This document shows positions 36,102 to 45,663 of a stretch of 64,000 nucleotides of DNA, one piece after another. This stretch comes from Aliigemmobacter aestuarii (GTDB taxonomy: Bacteria; Pseudomonadota; Alphaproteobacteria; Rhodobacterales; Rhodobacteraceae), in NCBI RefSeq assembly GCF_004799285.1, contig NZ_SSND01000001.1, forward strand, positions 124,001-188,000. Reading direction: 5' to 3'. The stretch's first letter is position 1. Every line of letters begins with the position of its first letter. The notes beneath the pieces are model-generated. The model searched no databases. It had not been told where the DNA came from and saw nothing but the letters and a program-made list of their open reading frames with translations. Position numbers and translations under genes: made by a program.

Positions 36102-37088
36102 ATGGCGGAAGACATGGCTGATACAGTGGCAAGACCCACCGAAGAAATCTCTGTCCGGGACGTGTTCGGCATCGACACGGACATGAAGGTCAAGGGCTTT
36201 GCCGAACGCACCGACCGCGTGCCCGAGATCGACCCGACCTACAAGTTCGACCCCGACACGACGCTCGCCATCCTTGCGGGCTTCGCCTACAACCGCCGGG
36301 TGATGATCCAGGGCTATCACGGCACCGGCAAATCGACCCATATCGAACAGGTCGCCGCCCGGCTCAACTGGCCCTGCGTGCGCGTCAACCTCGACAGCCA
36401 CATCAGCCGGATCGACCTGATCGGCAAGGACGCAATCAAGCTGCGCGACGGCAAGCAGGTGACGGAATTCCACGAAGGCATCCTGCCCTGGGCGCTGCGC
36501 AACCCCGTGGCCATCGTCTTTGACGAATATGACGCGGGCCGGGCGGATGTGATGTTCGTCATCCAGCGCGTCCTGGAACATGACGGCAAGCTCACGCTTC
36601 TCGACCAGAACGAGATCATCACCCCGCATCCGTCCTTCCGGCTGTTTGCCACCGCCAACACCGTGGGTCTGGGCGACACCACGGGGCTTTACCACGGCAC
36701 CCAGCAGATCAACCAGGCGCAGATGGACCGCTGGAGCCTCGTCGCCACGCTGAACTATCTGTCCCATGACGCCGAGGCCGCGATCGTCCTGGCCAAGAAC
36801 CCGCATTACAACACCGAAAAGGGCCGCAAGACCATCAACCAGATGGTGACAGTGGCCGACCTGACGCGCACCGCCTTCATGAACGGGGACCTCTCCACGG
36901 TGATGAGCCCGCGCACGGTGATCAACTGGGCGCAGAATGCGGAAATCTTCCGCAACGTGGGCTATGCCTTCCGGCTGTCATTCCTGAACAAATGCGACGA
37001 GCTGGAACGCCAGACGGTGGCCGAGTTCTACCAGCGCTGCTTTGGCGAGGAACTACCGGAAAGCGCCGCCTCGATGGCGATGAAGTAA
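36102..37088 (+). CDS. cobS: aerobic cobaltochelatase subunit CobS
   Basis: 328 aa AAA+ ATPase that, with CobT and CobN, inserts cobalt into hydrogenobyrinic acid a,c-diamide in aerobic cobalamin synthesis. Walker A is GYHGTGKST at 71-79; Walker [11 protein letters not shown] near 147; sensor-1-like [14 protein letters not shown] near residue 180; arginine-containing [11 protein letters not shown] at the end. The length fits CobS (~330). Start at 36102; a second Met at 36114 is possible. No CobN is present in the window. Repeat copy C separates it from cobT. Confidence 0.95.
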   Translation: MAEDMADTVARPTEEISVRDVFGIDTDMKVKGFAERTDRVPEIDPTYKFDPDTTLAILAGFAYNRRVMIQGYHGTGKSTHIEQVAARLNWPCVRVNLDSHISRIDLIGKDAIKLRDGKQVTEFHEGILPWALRNPVAIVFDEYDAGRADVMFVIQRVLEHDGKLTLLDQNEIITPHPSFRLFATANTVGLGDTTGLYHGTQQINQAQMDRWSLVATLNYLSHDAEAAIVLAKNPHYNTEKGRKTINQMVTVADLTRTAFMNGDLSTVMSPRTVINWAQNAEIFRNVGYAFRLSFLNKCDELERQTVAEFYQRCFGEELPESAASMAMK

Positions 37089-37095
37089 GAAAAGG

Positions 37096-37250
37096 AAGGG
37101 GGGCTGTCTGCCCCCCTCGGCCTTCGGCCTCACCCCCCGAGGATATTTCTGGACAGAAAATGGAAACGAACGCCTCACGGATTTTCTGTCTGAAAATATC
37201 CTCGGGGGGAGCTTCCCGCAGGGAAGCGCGGGGGGCAGACAGCCCCCCGC
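37096..37250. repeat. dispersed intergenic repeat, copy C (full inverted form)
   Basis: The clearest copy: GGGGGGCTGTCTGCCCCCC and CCCCCCGAGGATATTT on the left are mirrored by AAATATCCTCGGGGGG and GGGGGGCAGACAGCCCCCC on the right, with GGACAGAAAAT/ATTTTCTGTCT as inner arms, so the whole 155-bp element is a near-perfect palindrome. It lies between cobS and cobT in the same transcription direction. Confidence 0.88.
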
Positions 37251-37290
37251 CCCGCCCGCCACATGCCGGACCGATCGAGGGACGCAAGCC

Positions 37291-39162
37291 GTGACCAAAC
37301 CGACCGACAACCCCGCCGACCCTTTCAAGAAAGCGCTTGCCGAGGCGACCAAGGTCATGGCGGATGATCCCGAGATGACCGTGACCTTCAGCGTCGACCC
37401 CTCGGGGATGACGAAGGAAGGCGTGCGGCTGCCGCAGGTCAGCCGCAGGATGACGCGGGACGAGGTGATGCTGGCGCGCGGCACGGCGGATGCCTTCGCC
37501 TTGCGCCGCAAGTACCATGACGAGGCGGTCGCGACCCGTTATGCCCCGCCCGGGGGGCTTGCGCGCGAGATCTATGACGCGATGGAAACCGCCCGCTGCG
37601 AGGCGGTCGGCGCGCGCGCCATGCCCGGCACCGCCACGAACATCGACGCGAAGATCGCCCATGAGGCCGACCGCAAGGGCTATGGCCAGATCACCTCGAA
37701 CGCGGATGCCCCCCTTTCGGTGGCGGCGGGATATCTGGTCCGGCATCTGGCGACCGGCCGCGACCTTCCGAAGGGCGCCGAGAACGTGATGAACCTGTGG
37801 CGCGGCTTCATCGAGGAACAGGCCGGCGGAACGCTGGAAAGGCTTGACGCCGCGCTGGCCGATCAGGCGGCCTTCGCCCGGCTGGCCCGTCAGGTGATCG
37901 CCGATCTGGGATATGGCGACCAGCTTGGGGAGGACCCCGATCTCGACCAGGACGACGAGATGGAGGACGAGGCCCAGGAGGATCAGGACAACCCCGACAG
38001 CGCGGGCGACGACAGCCAGGAAACCGACGAGAGCGAACCGAGCCCTGAACAGAGCCAGGAAGAGCAGCAGGACGCCAAGGAGGCGCAGGTCTCCATGGAG
38101 GACAGCGCCGACATGGACGACGGCGAAGAGGCGGAATTGCCCGAGGGCGAGGCCCCGCTGGAGCCGCCCCCGCCAGCGCCGCATTCCGACGCCGATCCGA
38201 ATTATACGGTCTATACCACGGAATTCGATGAGGAAATTCGTGCCGAGGATCTGGCTGAACCGGCCGAACTGGAACGGCTGCGCGCCTATCTCGACCAGCA
38301 GCTTGAGCCGCTGAAGGGTGCGGTCAGCCGTCTGGCGAACAAGCTGCAGCGCCGCCTTCAGGCACAGCAGAACCGGTCCTGGCTGTTCGACCTCGAGGAA
38401 GGCACGCTGGACGCCGGGCGCCTTGCGCGCGTGGTGGCGAACCCCACGACACCCCTGTCGTTCAAGCAGGAGAAGGACACCGAGTTCCGCGACACCTGTG
38501 TGACGCTGCTGCTGGACAATTCCGGTTCGATGCGCGGCCGCCCCATCTCCATCGCCGCGATCTGCGCCGATGTCCTGGCGCGCACGCTGGAACGCTGTTC
38601 GGTGAAGGTCGAGATCCTGGGCTTTACCACCCGCGCCTGGAAGGGGGGCCAAAGCCGCGAGAAATGGCTGGCCTCGGGGCGCGAACAGCAGCCCGGCCGC
38701 CTGAACGACCTGCGCCACATCATCTACAAGGGGGCCGATGCGCCCTGGCGGCGCGCGCGCGAGAACCTGGGCCTGATGATGAAGGAGGGGCTGCTGAAAG
38801 AGAACATCGACGGCGAGGCGCTGGAATGGGCGCATCGCAGGCTCGCCGCCCGGCCCGAGGCGCGCAAGATCCTGATGGTGATATCGGATGGTGCCCCGGT
38901 GGACGATTCCACCCTGTCGGTCAACCCGGCGAATTTCCTGGAAAAGCACCTGCGCGACGTGATCGCGATGGTGGAGCGGCGCAAGGCGGTGGAACTGATC
39001 GCCATCGGCATCGGCCATGACGTGACGCGCTATTACCAGCGCGCGGTGACGATCACCGATGTCGAACAGCTGGCAGGCGCCATGACGGAACAATTGGCCG
39101 GCCTTTTCGACAGCGACCCGAGGATGCGGGCGCGGGTGCTGGGGATGCGCCGGGTCGGATAG
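37291..39162 (+). CDS. cobT: aerobic cobaltochelatase subunit CobT
   Basis: 623 aa partner of CobS. The N-terminal helical part is followed by a strongly acidic stretch (residues ~210-300, e.g. [19 protein letters not shown]) and a C-terminal von Willebrand A (metal-ion-dependent adhesion) domain with the [13 protein letters not shown] starting at Asp409; later [14 protein letters not shown] supplies the second motif. It is the Mg-chelatase BchD-like subunit that works with the AAA+ CobS. Start is GTG at 37291 with GAGGGA upstream. Separated from cobS by repeat copy C, from the M24 peptidase by copy D. Confidence 0.95.
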   Translation: MTKPTDNPADPFKKALAEATKVMADDPEMTVTFSVDPSGMTKEGVRLPQVSRRMTRDEVMLARGTADAFALRRKYHDEAVATRYAPPGGLAREIYDAMETARCEAVGARAMPGTATNIDAKIAHEADRKGYGQITSNADAPLSVAAGYLVRHLATGRDLPKGAENVMNLWRGFIEEQAGGTLERLDAALADQAAFARLARQVIADLGYGDQLGEDPDLDQDDEMEDEAQEDQDNPDSAGDDSQETDESEPSPEQSQEEQQDAKEAQVSMEDSADMDDGEEAELPEGEAPLEPPPPAPHSDADPNYTVYTTEFDEEIRAEDLAEPAELERLRAYLDQQLEPLKGAVSRLANKLQRRLQAQQNRSWLFDLEEGTLDAGRLARVVANPTTPLSFKQEKDTEFRDTCVTLLLDNSGSMRGRPISIAAICADVLARTLERCSVKVEILGFTTRAWKGGQSREKWLASGREQQPGRLNDLRHIIYKGADAPWRRARENLGLMMKEGLLKENIDGEALEWAHRRLAARPEARKILMVISDGAPVDDSTLSVNPANFLEKHLRDVIAMVERRKAVELIAIGIGHDVTRYYQRAVTITDVEQLAGAMTEQLAGLFDSDPRMRARVLGMRRVG

Positions 39163-39168
39163 CGTGGC

Positions 39169-39214
39169 GGCGGGGGGCTGTCTGCCCCCCGCACCCCCCG
39201 AGGATATTTTTGCC
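39169..39214. repeat. dispersed intergenic repeat, copy D (half copy)
   Basis: GGGGGGCTGTCTGCCCCCC, a short GCA spacer, CCCCCCGAGGATATTTTTG: only the left half of the element, without inner arms. It starts 7 nt after the cobT stop and ends just before the M24 peptidase ribosome-binding site (GAGGAAGAGG). It probably forms the cobT terminator hairpin. Confidence 0.85.
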
Positions 39215-39231
39215 AGAGTGAGGAAGAGGTC

Positions 39232-41028
39232 ATGTTCCAGACATTCGAGAGCACGGCTTCACCCGCCACAGGGCCCGTTCGGCTGGCGCAATTGCGGGCG
39301 CGGCTGGCGGCCGAGGGGCTGGCCGGCTTCATCGTGCCGCGTTCGGATGCGCATCAGGGCGAATATGTCGCCGCGCGCGACGAACGCTTGCAATGGCTGA
39401 CCGGTTTCACCGGGTCGGCGGGATTCTGCATCGTCCTGCCGGATGTGGCGGGCGTGTTCATCGACGGGCGCTACCGCGTGCAGGTGAAGGCGCAGGTGGA
39501 CCTTGCGGCCTTTACCCCGGTGCCCTGGCCCGAGGTCAAGCCCGGCGCCTGGATCCGCGAAAAGCTGACGGGCGGCGTGATCGGCTTCGATCCCTGGCTG
39601 CACACGGCGGACGAGATTGAAAAGCTTGATTCAGCGCTTGAGGGTTCCGGCATAACCCTCCGCTCCACAAGGAATTTTATTGATTCTATCTGGAACGATC
39701 AGCCCGCACCGCCGGTGGGGCGCGCCTTCGTTCACAGCGACGACCTGGCCGGGGAAACGGCCGCTGCAAAGCGCGACCGGCTGGCGGCGGGGCTGGCGCA
39801 GGCCGGGGAACGTGCGGCGGTGATCACGCTGCCAGATTCGATCTGCTGGCTTCTCAACATCCGGGGGGCGGATGTGCCAAGAAATCCGATCCTGCATGGC
39901 TTTGCCGTGCTCCAGGACAACGGCCATGTCACGCTCTACGCCGATCCGGCGAAATTCGACGAGCCGACGCGCGCCCATCTTGGCCCGCATGTGACGCTGC
40001 GCCCGCCTGCGGCCTTCGTGCCGGGCCTGCATACCCTGCCCGGTCCTGTCCGGGTGGATCGCACCACAGCCCCCCTGGCCGTCAGCCGCGAGCTGGAAGA
40101 GGCGGGCATCGCCGTCGTGTGGGGCGACGACCCCTGCCGACTGCCAAAGGCCTGCAAGAACGCGGGCGAGATCGCGGGCATGCGCGAGGCGCATCTGCGG
40201 GACGGCGCGGCAATGGTGGAGTTCCTGTGCTGGCTCGATGCCGAAGCCCCGAAGGGCGGGCTGACCGAGATCGATGTCGTCACCGCGCTGGAAGGCTTCC
40301 GGCGGGCCACCAACGCCCTGCATGACATCAGCTTCGACACGATCTGCGGAGCCGGGCCGAATGGTGCGATCATGCATTACCGCGTGACGCACGAGACGAA
40401 TCGCCCTGTGCGGCAGGGTGAATTGCTGCTGGTCGATTCCGGGGCGCAATATGCGGACGGGACGACCGACATCACCCGGACGATGGCGATCGGCCCCGTC
40501 TCGGCCGAGGCGCAGGAATGCTATACTGCAGTCCTTCAGGGGCTGATCGCGATTTCCCGCGTGCGCTGGCCGCGCGGCCTTGCCGGGCGCGACCTTGATC
40601 CGCTGGCGCGGTATCCGCTTTGGGTCGCGGGGCGCGATTTCGATCACGGCACCGGGCATGGCGTGGGGGCCTTCCTTTCGGTCCATGAAGGGCCGCAGCG
40701 CCTGTCGCGGATCTCGGAGGTGCCCCTGCGGCCCGGCATGATCCTGTCGAACGAGCCGGGCTATTACCGCGAGGGCGCCTTCGGCATCCGGCTGGAGAAC
40801 CTGATCGTCGTGGAAGAGGCCGCCAAGGCAGGCGACGGGCGGGACCATCTGGCCTTCGAAACCCTGACCTTCGTGCCCTTCGACCGGCGGCTGATCCTGA
40901 CCGAACGCCTCGCCCCCGGCGAGCGCGACTGGCTGAATGCCTATCACTGCGCAGTGATGGACAGGATCGGACCCCGCGTTTCCGACGCCGCACGGGTGTG
41001 GCTGGCGTCGGCCTGCGCCCCGGTCTGA
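39232..41028 (+). CDS. M24 family aminopeptidase P (Xaa-Pro aminopeptidase)
   Basis: 598 aa, larger than the E. coli enzyme because of two creatinase-like N-domains before the catalytic pita-bread fold, as in the eukaryotic-type APP group. Metal ligands are visible: LLVDSGAQYADGTTDITRT (two Asp), FDHGTGHGVGAFLSVHEG (His), SNEPGYYREGAFG (Glu) and RLENLIVVE (Glu). It removes N-terminal residues before proline from peptides in the cytoplasm. GAGGAAGAGG precedes the ATG. It ends before repeat copy E, which separates it from convergent sufE. Confidence 0.94.
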   Translation: MFQTFESTASPATGPVRLAQLRARLAAEGLAGFIVPRSDAHQGEYVAARDERLQWLTGFTGSAGFCIVLPDVAGVFIDGRYRVQVKAQVDLAAFTPVPWPEVKPGAWIREKLTGGVIGFDPWLHTADEIEKLDSALEGSGITLRSTRNFIDSIWNDQPAPPVGRAFVHSDDLAGETAAAKRDRLAAGLAQAGERAAVITLPDSICWLLNIRGADVPRNPILHGFAVLQDNGHVTLYADPAKFDEPTRAHLGPHVTLRPPAAFVPGLHTLPGPVRVDRTTAPLAVSRELEEAGIAVVWGDDPCRLPKACKNAGEIAGMREAHLRDGAAMVEFLCWLDAEAPKGGLTEIDVVTALEGFRRATNALHDISFDTICGAGPNGAIMHYRVTHETNRPVRQGELLLVDSGAQYADGTTDITRTMAIGPVSAEAQECYTAVLQGLIAISRVRWPRGLAGRDLDPLARYPLWVAGRDFDHGTGHGVGAFLSVHEGPQRLSRISEVPLRPGMILSNEPGYYREGAFGIRLENLIVVEEAAKAGDGRDHLAFETLTFVPFDRRLILTERLAPGERDWLNAYHCAVMDRIGPRVSDAARVWLASACAPV

Positions 41029-41050
41029 GCGGCTCTTTGTTGGACATGAG

Positions 41051-41107
41051 GAAGGGGGGCTGTCTTCCCCCCTGATGTCCTTCATAGGGGGCAGCGCCCC
41101 TGCCCCA
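41051..41107. repeat. dispersed intergenic repeat, copy E (reduced)
   Basis: GGGGGGCTGTCTTCCCCCCT, a short unrelated spacer, then GGGGGCAGCGCCCCTGCCCC. The outer hairpins remain, the ATATTT core is lost. It lies between the convergent M24 peptidase and sufE genes and is likely a two-way terminator. Confidence 0.7.
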
Positions 41108-41114
41108 TCATCCG

Positions 41115-41537
41115 TCAGGCTGCTGCGGCAGCAGTGGCGCGGATCCGTTCCACCATCGCGCGGACCCCGTTCGACCGCTGCGAGGACAGGTGTTCGTTCA
41201 AGCCGAGACGGGCGAGTTCGGCGGGCGCGTCGACGCGCGCCACCTCGGTCAGGGTCAGACCGGAATAGAGCGCATGCAGGACCGCGATCAGCCCGCGCAC
41301 GATCATCGCGTCGCTGTCGCCCTGAAAGTCGAACCGGGCGCCGGGCCCCTGCCCGTCGATCATCGGGCGCAGCCAGACCTGGCTTGCGCAGCCGTCGACC
41401 TTGAAGGCGGGCACGCGGAACGCCTCGTCCAGGGGCGGCATCGCCTTGCCCAGTTCGATGACGTGGCGATAGCGGTCCTCCCAGTCGTCCAGGAACTCGA
41501 AGGTTTCGGCAATCTCCTCGAAGGCGGGCGTGGCCAT
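41115..41537 (-). CDS. sufE: SufE family sulfur acceptor
   Basis: 140 aa. SufE takes persulfide sulfur from the cysteine desulfurase SufS for iron-sulfur cluster assembly. The reactive Cys50 lies in VDGCASQVWL; the SufE fold is marked by EEIAETFEFLDDWEDRYRHV (split), MIVRGLIAVLHALYSG and LGLNEHLSSQRSNGVRAM. Other suf genes are not in the window. Transcribed towards copy E; divergent from the lipoprotein gene across a 156-nt gap with two small palindromes. Confidence 0.94.
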   Translation of the reverse strand: MATPAFEEIAETFEFLDDWEDRYRHVIELGKAMPPLDEAFRVPAFKVDGCASQVWLRPMIDGQGPGARFDFQGDSDAMIVRGLIAVLHALYSGLTLTEVARVDAPAELARLGLNEHLSSQRSNGVRAMVERIRATAAAAA

Positions 41538-41603
41538 GGCATCCTCTTGTCGCGGCTTGCCTTCACCTAGGCGCTTTGCCCGCCAAGGTCCAGATGCGGC
41601 GAA

Positions 41604-41649
41604 GTCCGCAGGCCGCGGACCTGCCCACGGAGCGGCTTTTCAAAGCCGC
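41604..41649. promoter_or_regulatory. two palindromes in the sufE/lipoprotein divergent gap
   Basis: GTCCGC-AGGCC-GCGGAC (41604-41620) and GCGGCTTT-TC-AAAGCCGC (41632-41649) are perfect inverted repeats with 6- and 8-bp arms in the gap between divergent genes. Either could be an operator or a hairpin in the leader RNA. No named motif recognised. Confidence 0.4.
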
Positions 41650-41693
41650 GCCTATCGGCTACCCAAGGGAGGAACGAAACGGGGGAAGATCGC

Positions 41694-42149
41694 ATGAAGA
41701 CGCCGGTTCTGGCATTGCTCGTCGCCGCAACCGCCTTGACGGCCTGTTCGCGCATCCAGAATTCGCGGCTCAACCCGTTCAACTGGTTCGGCCGGTCAGA
41801 ACCCGTCGCGGTGCAGACAGTGGCGGATCTGAAGCCCGCCGATGTGCGTCCGCTGGTGCTTCAGGTGCTGGAGATGACGGTGGAACCCGTCCCCGAAGGC
41901 GCGATCGTGCGGGCCAAGGGCCTTCCGCCGAGCCAGGGCTGGTGGGACGGCGAACTGGTGGAACGGTCCTTCGAGGATGGCGTGCTGACCTATGACTTCC
42001 GTCTGACCCCGCCCCTGCAGGGCAAGCCCGCAGGCACGCCCCGCTCGCGCGAGGTGACGGTGGGGGCGTTCCTGTCGAACATCCGCTTGGGCAGCATCAC
42101 CCAGATCGTGGTCCAGGGCGAGACGAACGCGCGATCGTCGCGGCGCTGA
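41694..42149 (+). CDS. outer- or inner-membrane lipoprotein, unknown function
   Basis: 151 aa with a type II signal peptide: MKTPVLALLVAATALTAC, lipobox LTAC with lipidated Cys18. The mature part (LNPFNWFGRSEPV, VRPLVLQVLEMTVEPVPEG, GLPPSQGWWDGELVERSF, SREVTVGAFLSNIRLGSIT) matches no domain I can name; it looks like a small beta-rich protein of the kind common and uncharacterised in Rhodobacteraceae. No Asp at +2 that would retain it in the inner membrane (residue +2 is Ser). Good AGGGAGGA site upstream. Convergent with rnd, 42 nt apart. Confidence 0.75.
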   Translation: MKTPVLALLVAATALTACSRIQNSRLNPFNWFGRSEPVAVQTVADLKPADVRPLVLQVLEMTVEPVPEGAIVRAKGLPPSQGWWDGELVERSFEDGVLTYDFRLTPPLQGKPAGTPRSREVTVGAFLSNIRLGSITQIVVQGETNARSSRR

Positions 42150-42191
42150 CCCGGCCACAGCCGGGCAATCAGAAAACTGCCAAAGCGCGGG

Positions 42192-43349
42192 TCAGAGCGC
42201 GACGACGCGCACCGTGCTGCCCTTCGCGGTCAGGGCGATTTCACCCTTGCAGAGCCTGAGCGCCTCGTTTCCGAAGGCTTCCATCCGCCAGCCTTTCAGG
42301 CAGGACAGGTCGCGCATTCCGGCGGCCATCTGATCCAGTTCGCTGGCGGGCGCGATCAGGCGCGGGGCCACGCCCAGATCTTCGGATTTGGCCTTGAGCA
42401 GCACGCGCAGCAGATCGGCCAGCGCCGGGTTGACCTGCAACTGGTCGCGGCTCTGGTCCACCTTGGGCAGGTCTTCGGGCTTTGCCTCCATCCCTACCTT
42501 GATCGCGGCAAGGATACCGTCGGCCACGTCGCCCCGGCGTCCCTCGCGCAGCAGCAGGCGCGACCGGCCAAGTTCCTCGTGGTTGGTCGGGCGGGTGGAC
42601 GCCAGCTCCAGAAGCGCGTCATCCTTCATCACGCGCGACCGGGGCACGTTGTTGCGTTGCGCATATTCCTCGCGGAAGCGCGCAAGTTCCCGCACCACCG
42701 CCAGGAACCGGCCCGAGGTGGTGCGCGTCTTGACCCGCAGCCACGCCTCTTCGGGGCGCACCGTATAGGTTTCAGGATCGGTCAGAACGGCCAGTTCCTC
42801 GGCCACCCATTTGGCGCGGCCCGACTTCTGCAACTGGGCGGCCATCGATTCATAGACCACCCTGAGATGCGTCACATCGGCCAGGGCGTATTCCTTCTGC
42901 GCCTCCGACAGCGGGCGGCGCGACCAGTCGGTGAAGCGCGAGGTCTTGTCGAGGTTTTCACGGGCGATCTTGCGCACCAGCGTTTCGTATCCGACCTGTT
43001 CGCCATAACCGCAGACCATCGCGGCGATCTGGGTGTCGAACAGCGGTTCGGGAAAGACGCCGCCTTCGACAAAGAAGATTTCCAGGTCCTGGCGCGCCGC
43101 GTGGAACACCTTCACCGTCGCCTTGTGGCGGAAGAGGTCATAGAGCGGCTCGAGGCTCATGCCCTCGCCCTCGATCGGATCGACCAGAACCGCCTCGCCC
43201 GACTTTCCGGGCAGCGCAAGCTGGATCAGGCAGAGCTTGGACCAGTAGGTGCGTTCGCGCAGGAACTCGGTATCGACGGTGACATAGGGCTGGGACTTGG
43301 CGGCTTGGCAAAAGGCGGCGAGGTCTTCGGTGGTGGTGATCGTGCGCAT
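42192..43349 (-). CDS. rnd: ribonuclease D
   Basis: 385 aa 3'-5' exoribonuclease of tRNA maturation. DEDD exonuclease motifs: TVDTEFLRERTYW (Asp26, Glu28), KVFHAARQDLEIFF (Asp), and C-terminal VTHLRVVYESM with the Tyr/Asp region. Two HRDC domains follow (PRSRVMKDDALLELASTRP and PRLIAPASELDQMA areas) as in RNase D. It converges on the lipoprotein gene. A 148-nt gap with no recognised gene lies between its start and purN. Confidence 0.94.
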   Translation of the reverse strand: MRTITTTEDLAAFCQAAKSQPYVTVDTEFLRERTYWSKLCLIQLALPGKSGEAVLVDPIEGEGMSLEPLYDLFRHKATVKVFHAARQDLEIFFVEGGVFPEPLFDTQIAAMVCGYGEQVGYETLVRKIARENLDKTSRFTDWSRRPLSEAQKEYALADVTHLRVVYESMAAQLQKSGRAKWVAEELAVLTDPETYTVRPEEAWLRVKTRTTSGRFLAVVRELARFREEYAQRNNVPRSRVMKDDALLELASTRPTNHEELGRSRLLLREGRRGDVADGILAAIKVGMEAKPEDLPKVDQSRDQLQVNPALADLLRVLLKAKSEDLGVAPRLIAPASELDQMAAGMRDLSCLKGWRMEAFGNEALRLCKGEIALTAKGSTVRVVAL

Positions 43350-43497
43350 CGGGGCCTTTCGGAAAGCTGCTTGCGGGTTCGTCCCGCATTGCCGCTATAG
43401 GCTGTTCACCGGGCGGTGAAAAGACCTGCCGCCCCGGCGGGGGTGGCGCGTTGCGGCAAGGTCGCAGCGGAACGCCGCCTGCGCCCCCTGCGCCCGA

Positions 43498-44088
43498 TCA
43501 GTCCAGAAAGACCGGCGTCCGGTCACCCGCCGCATAGCGCCGCAGGACCGCCGGATAAAGCCGGTGCTCCTGCACCAGCACGCGGGCGGCAAGGATTTCG
43601 GCGGTATCGCCCGGCAGCACCGGAACGCGGGCCTGCCCGAGGATCGGGCCATCGTCCAGAACCGGCGTCACCTCGTGCACGGTGCAACCCGCCTTCGTGT
43701 CGCCCGCGTCGATGGCGCGCTGATGGGTGTGCAGGCCCGGATACTTCGGCAGGAGCGAGGGGTGGATGTTCAGCATCCGGCCCGCGAAACGGTTGACGAA
43801 GCCCGCCGTCAGCACCCGCATGAACCCGGCAAGGCAGACGATATCGGCCCCGGCCGCAAGGATGGGTTTCACCAGTTCGGCCTCGAAGGCCGCGCGATCG
43901 CCCTTGAAGGGCCGGTGATCCACCACCGCAACCGGGATTCCCCGCGCTGCGGCCTTGGCCAGCCCCCCGGCCTCGGGGTCATTGGCCAGAACCAGCACGG
44001 GGCGCGCCGGATGGTCGCCCGTCATGCTGTCGGCCAAGGCCACCATGTTCGACCCGCCCCCCGAAATCAGAAGGGCCACGCGTTTCAC
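43498..44088 (-). CDS. purN: phosphoribosylglycinamide formyltransferase
   Basis: 196 aa. Uses 10-formyl-THF to formylate GAR in purine synthesis. Motifs: [16 protein letters not shown] (nucleotide loop), [35 protein letters not shown] with the catalytic Asn-x-His, and [20 protein letters not shown] with the catalytic Asp region. Start is the GTG at 44088, which overlaps the purM stop by 4 nt (GTGA). The much longer open frame upstream is a shadow of purM. Confidence 0.95.
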   Translation of the reverse strand: MKRVALLISGGGSNMVALADSMTGDHPARPVLVLANDPEAGGLAKAAARGIPVAVVDHRPFKGDRAAFEAELVKPILAAGADIVCLAGFMRVLTAGFVNRFAGRMLNIHPSLLPKYPGLHTHQRAIDAGDTKAGCTVHEVTPVLDDGPILGQARVPVLPGDTAEILAARVLVQEHRLYPAVLRRYAAGDRTPVFLD

Positions 44089-45131
44089 AGAAGCCGCCCC
44101 TTGTAGACCACGCCCGCGCCCTTCACGACGCGGCCCATCGGCACCACGGTTTCGCCCGTCTCGCGCAGCAGCGCGGCCAGCGTCTCGGCCCGGTCGGGGG
44201 AAACCACCAGCATCATGCCGATGCCGCAGTTGAAGGTCTTGAGCAGTTCGGGTTCGGCCATGCGCGCGGTTTCCGCAAGCCAGCGGAAGACCGGCGGAAG
44301 CTGCCAGGAGGCAAGGTCGATCTCGCAGGCCAGGCCATCGGGGATGACGCGGGGCGGGTTTTCCGTGAGGCCCCCGCCGGTGATATGGGCCAACCCGTGC
44401 ACGCCGCCCGCGCGGATCGCCGCCAGCGCCTGCTTCACGTAAAGCCGCGTGGGTGCCAGAAGGGCCGCGCCAAGGCTGCCCTCGCCCCAGGGGCAAGCCG
44501 CATCCCAGCCAAGGCCCGACAGTTCCACCACCTTGCGAACGAAGGAATAGCCGTTCGAATGGACCCCGTTCGAGGTCAGTCCCAGAAGCACGTCGCCCTC
44601 GGCCACGCCCGCAGGCAGGTCGGCGCCGCGTTCCATCGCGCCGACGGCAAAGCCGGCAAGGTCGAAGTCGCCCTTGTGATACATGCCGGGCATTTCGGCG
44701 GTCTCGCCCCCGATCAGGGCGCAGCCACTGGCCTCGCAACCCGCCGCGATGCCCTCGATGATGCGCGTGGCCTGGTCCACGTCCAGCTTGCCGGTCGCGA
44801 AATAATCAAGGAAGAACAGCGGCTCGGCCCCCTGGCAGACCAGGTCGTTCACGCACATGGCGACAAGGTCGATCCCGATCGTGTCGACATTGCCGGTGTC
44901 GATGGCGATCCTGAGCTTGGTGCCCACGCCGTCGGTCGCGGCCACAAGGATCGGATCGGTGTAGCCCGCCGCCTTCAGGTCGAACAATGCGCCGAACCCG
45001 CCAAGACCCGACACCGTGCCGGGGCGCCCGGTGCGTTTCGCGGCCGGCTTGATCCGGTCGACAAGCGCGTTGCCTGCGTCGATGTCCACGCCCGCATCGG
45101 CATAGGTCAAGCCCTTTTGCGCCTCGCTCAT
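44085..45131 (-). CDS. purM: phosphoribosylformylglycinamidine cyclo-ligase
   Basis: 348 aa AIR synthetase; closes the imidazole ring of purines with ATP. Motifs: [20 protein letters not shown] (split), [33 protein letters not shown] (in pieces: [22 protein letters not shown]), [46 protein letters not shown], and [14 protein letters not shown]. Start at 45131 with GAAAGGAGAGG upstream. First gene of a purM-purN operon. A 141-nt gap to the tRNA gene follows. Confidence 0.97.
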   Translation of the reverse strand: MSEAQKGLTYADAGVDIDAGNALVDRIKPAAKRTGRPGTVSGLGGFGALFDLKAAGYTDPILVAATDGVGTKLRIAIDTGNVDTIGIDLVAMCVNDLVCQGAEPLFFLDYFATGKLDVDQATRIIEGIAAGCEASGCALIGGETAEMPGMYHKGDFDLAGFAVGAMERGADLPAGVAEGDVLLGLTSNGVHSNGYSFVRKVVELSGLGWDAACPWGEGSLGAALLAPTRLYVKQALAAIRAGGVHGLAHITGGGLTENPPRVIPDGLACEIDLASWQLPPVFRWLAETARMAEPELLKTFNCGIGMMLVVSPDRAETLAALLRETGETVVPMGRVVKGAGVVYKGRLL

Positions 45132-45272
45132 CGCCCCTCTCCTTTCGGGAATCCGCCGCTCGCGCCCCCATACGCCTTTCGCGCCCGCAGCGCAACAAAG
45201 GCGACCCCGGCGCACGCGCCGGTCCGGGCAATCTTGACCCCCGCCCCCGATAGGGTATCACCAGAACTGCGT

Positions 45273-45348
45273 GGGCCTGTAGCTCAATGGTCAGAGCTGG
45301 GCGCTCATAACGCCTTGGTTGGGGGTTCGAGTCCCTCCGGGCCCACCA
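45273..45348 (+). tRNA. tRNA with CAT anticodon, probably tRNA-Ile2
   Basis: 76 nt with encoded CCA. Acceptor GGGCCTG/CGGGCCC (one G-U), D-arm AGCTC-AATGGTCA-GAGCT, anticodon stem GGGCG/CGCCT with loop CTCATAA, T-loop GTTCGAGTC. The anticodon CAT reads Met unless C34 is lysidylated; the TTGGTTG variable-region pattern resembles E. coli tRNA-Ile2 (CTTGGTCG) more than elongator Met. Start G1 at 45273 (the T before it is not paired). Confidence 0.9.
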
Positions 45349-45663
45349 TCCCGCAGGCGACGATCTGCCCCCCTGATTCTCTGTTTCCAGCCCATACCGG
45401 GCCGATCCGGGGTTTCGGCGCGGTCAGGGTCAACACGCCGACTGACCACGCCCTACGCCACAATCGATGCGGGAAATCACCATTGAAAACACAGGCGCGG
45501 GTAATCACCCCCTCGCAGCGCGGGGACATGCCGTTTCGGTACTAACGAAAAGACATGTCCTGAAAGACAAGTTCACGGGCCGCAACCGCCGGGCTATCCA
45601 GTGTTCATGTAAGTGCCTGTTATTGTTGGTGAAAGATAAAACAATCCAAACCAGAGACAAATA
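45349..45663. other. AT-richer intergenic stretch after the tRNA, with a large hairpin
   Basis: Between the tRNA and the small ORF at 45664. It contains an imperfect inverted repeat at 45524-45560: GGACATG, CGTTTCG, loop GTACTAA, then CGAAAAG and CATGTCC (about 13 of 15 pairs). The base composition is lower in G+C than the surrounding genes, especially around 45600-45665. A 65-codon open frame (45467-45664) ends here and overlaps the next start by 1 nt (TAATG); it has no recognised domain and I do not call it a gene. No integrase or direct copy of the tRNA end is seen nearby. Confidence 0.5.

Noticed and set aside
37291-39162. cobT as a Mg-chelatase subunit of bacteriochlorophyll synthesis (bchD)
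   Set aside because: The acidic region and the direct link to cobS fit CobT, and no bch genes are near.
13335-41107. The dispersed GGGGGGCTGTCTGCC elements as insertion sequences
   Set aside because: No transposase gene and no obvious target duplications; they are short palindromes. Kept as a repeat family.
45273-45348. Initiator tRNA-Met
   Set aside because: Initiator tRNAs have a mismatched first acceptor pair and three G-C pairs in the anticodon stem; this one has a paired G1-C72, so it is elongator Met or, more likely, Ile2.
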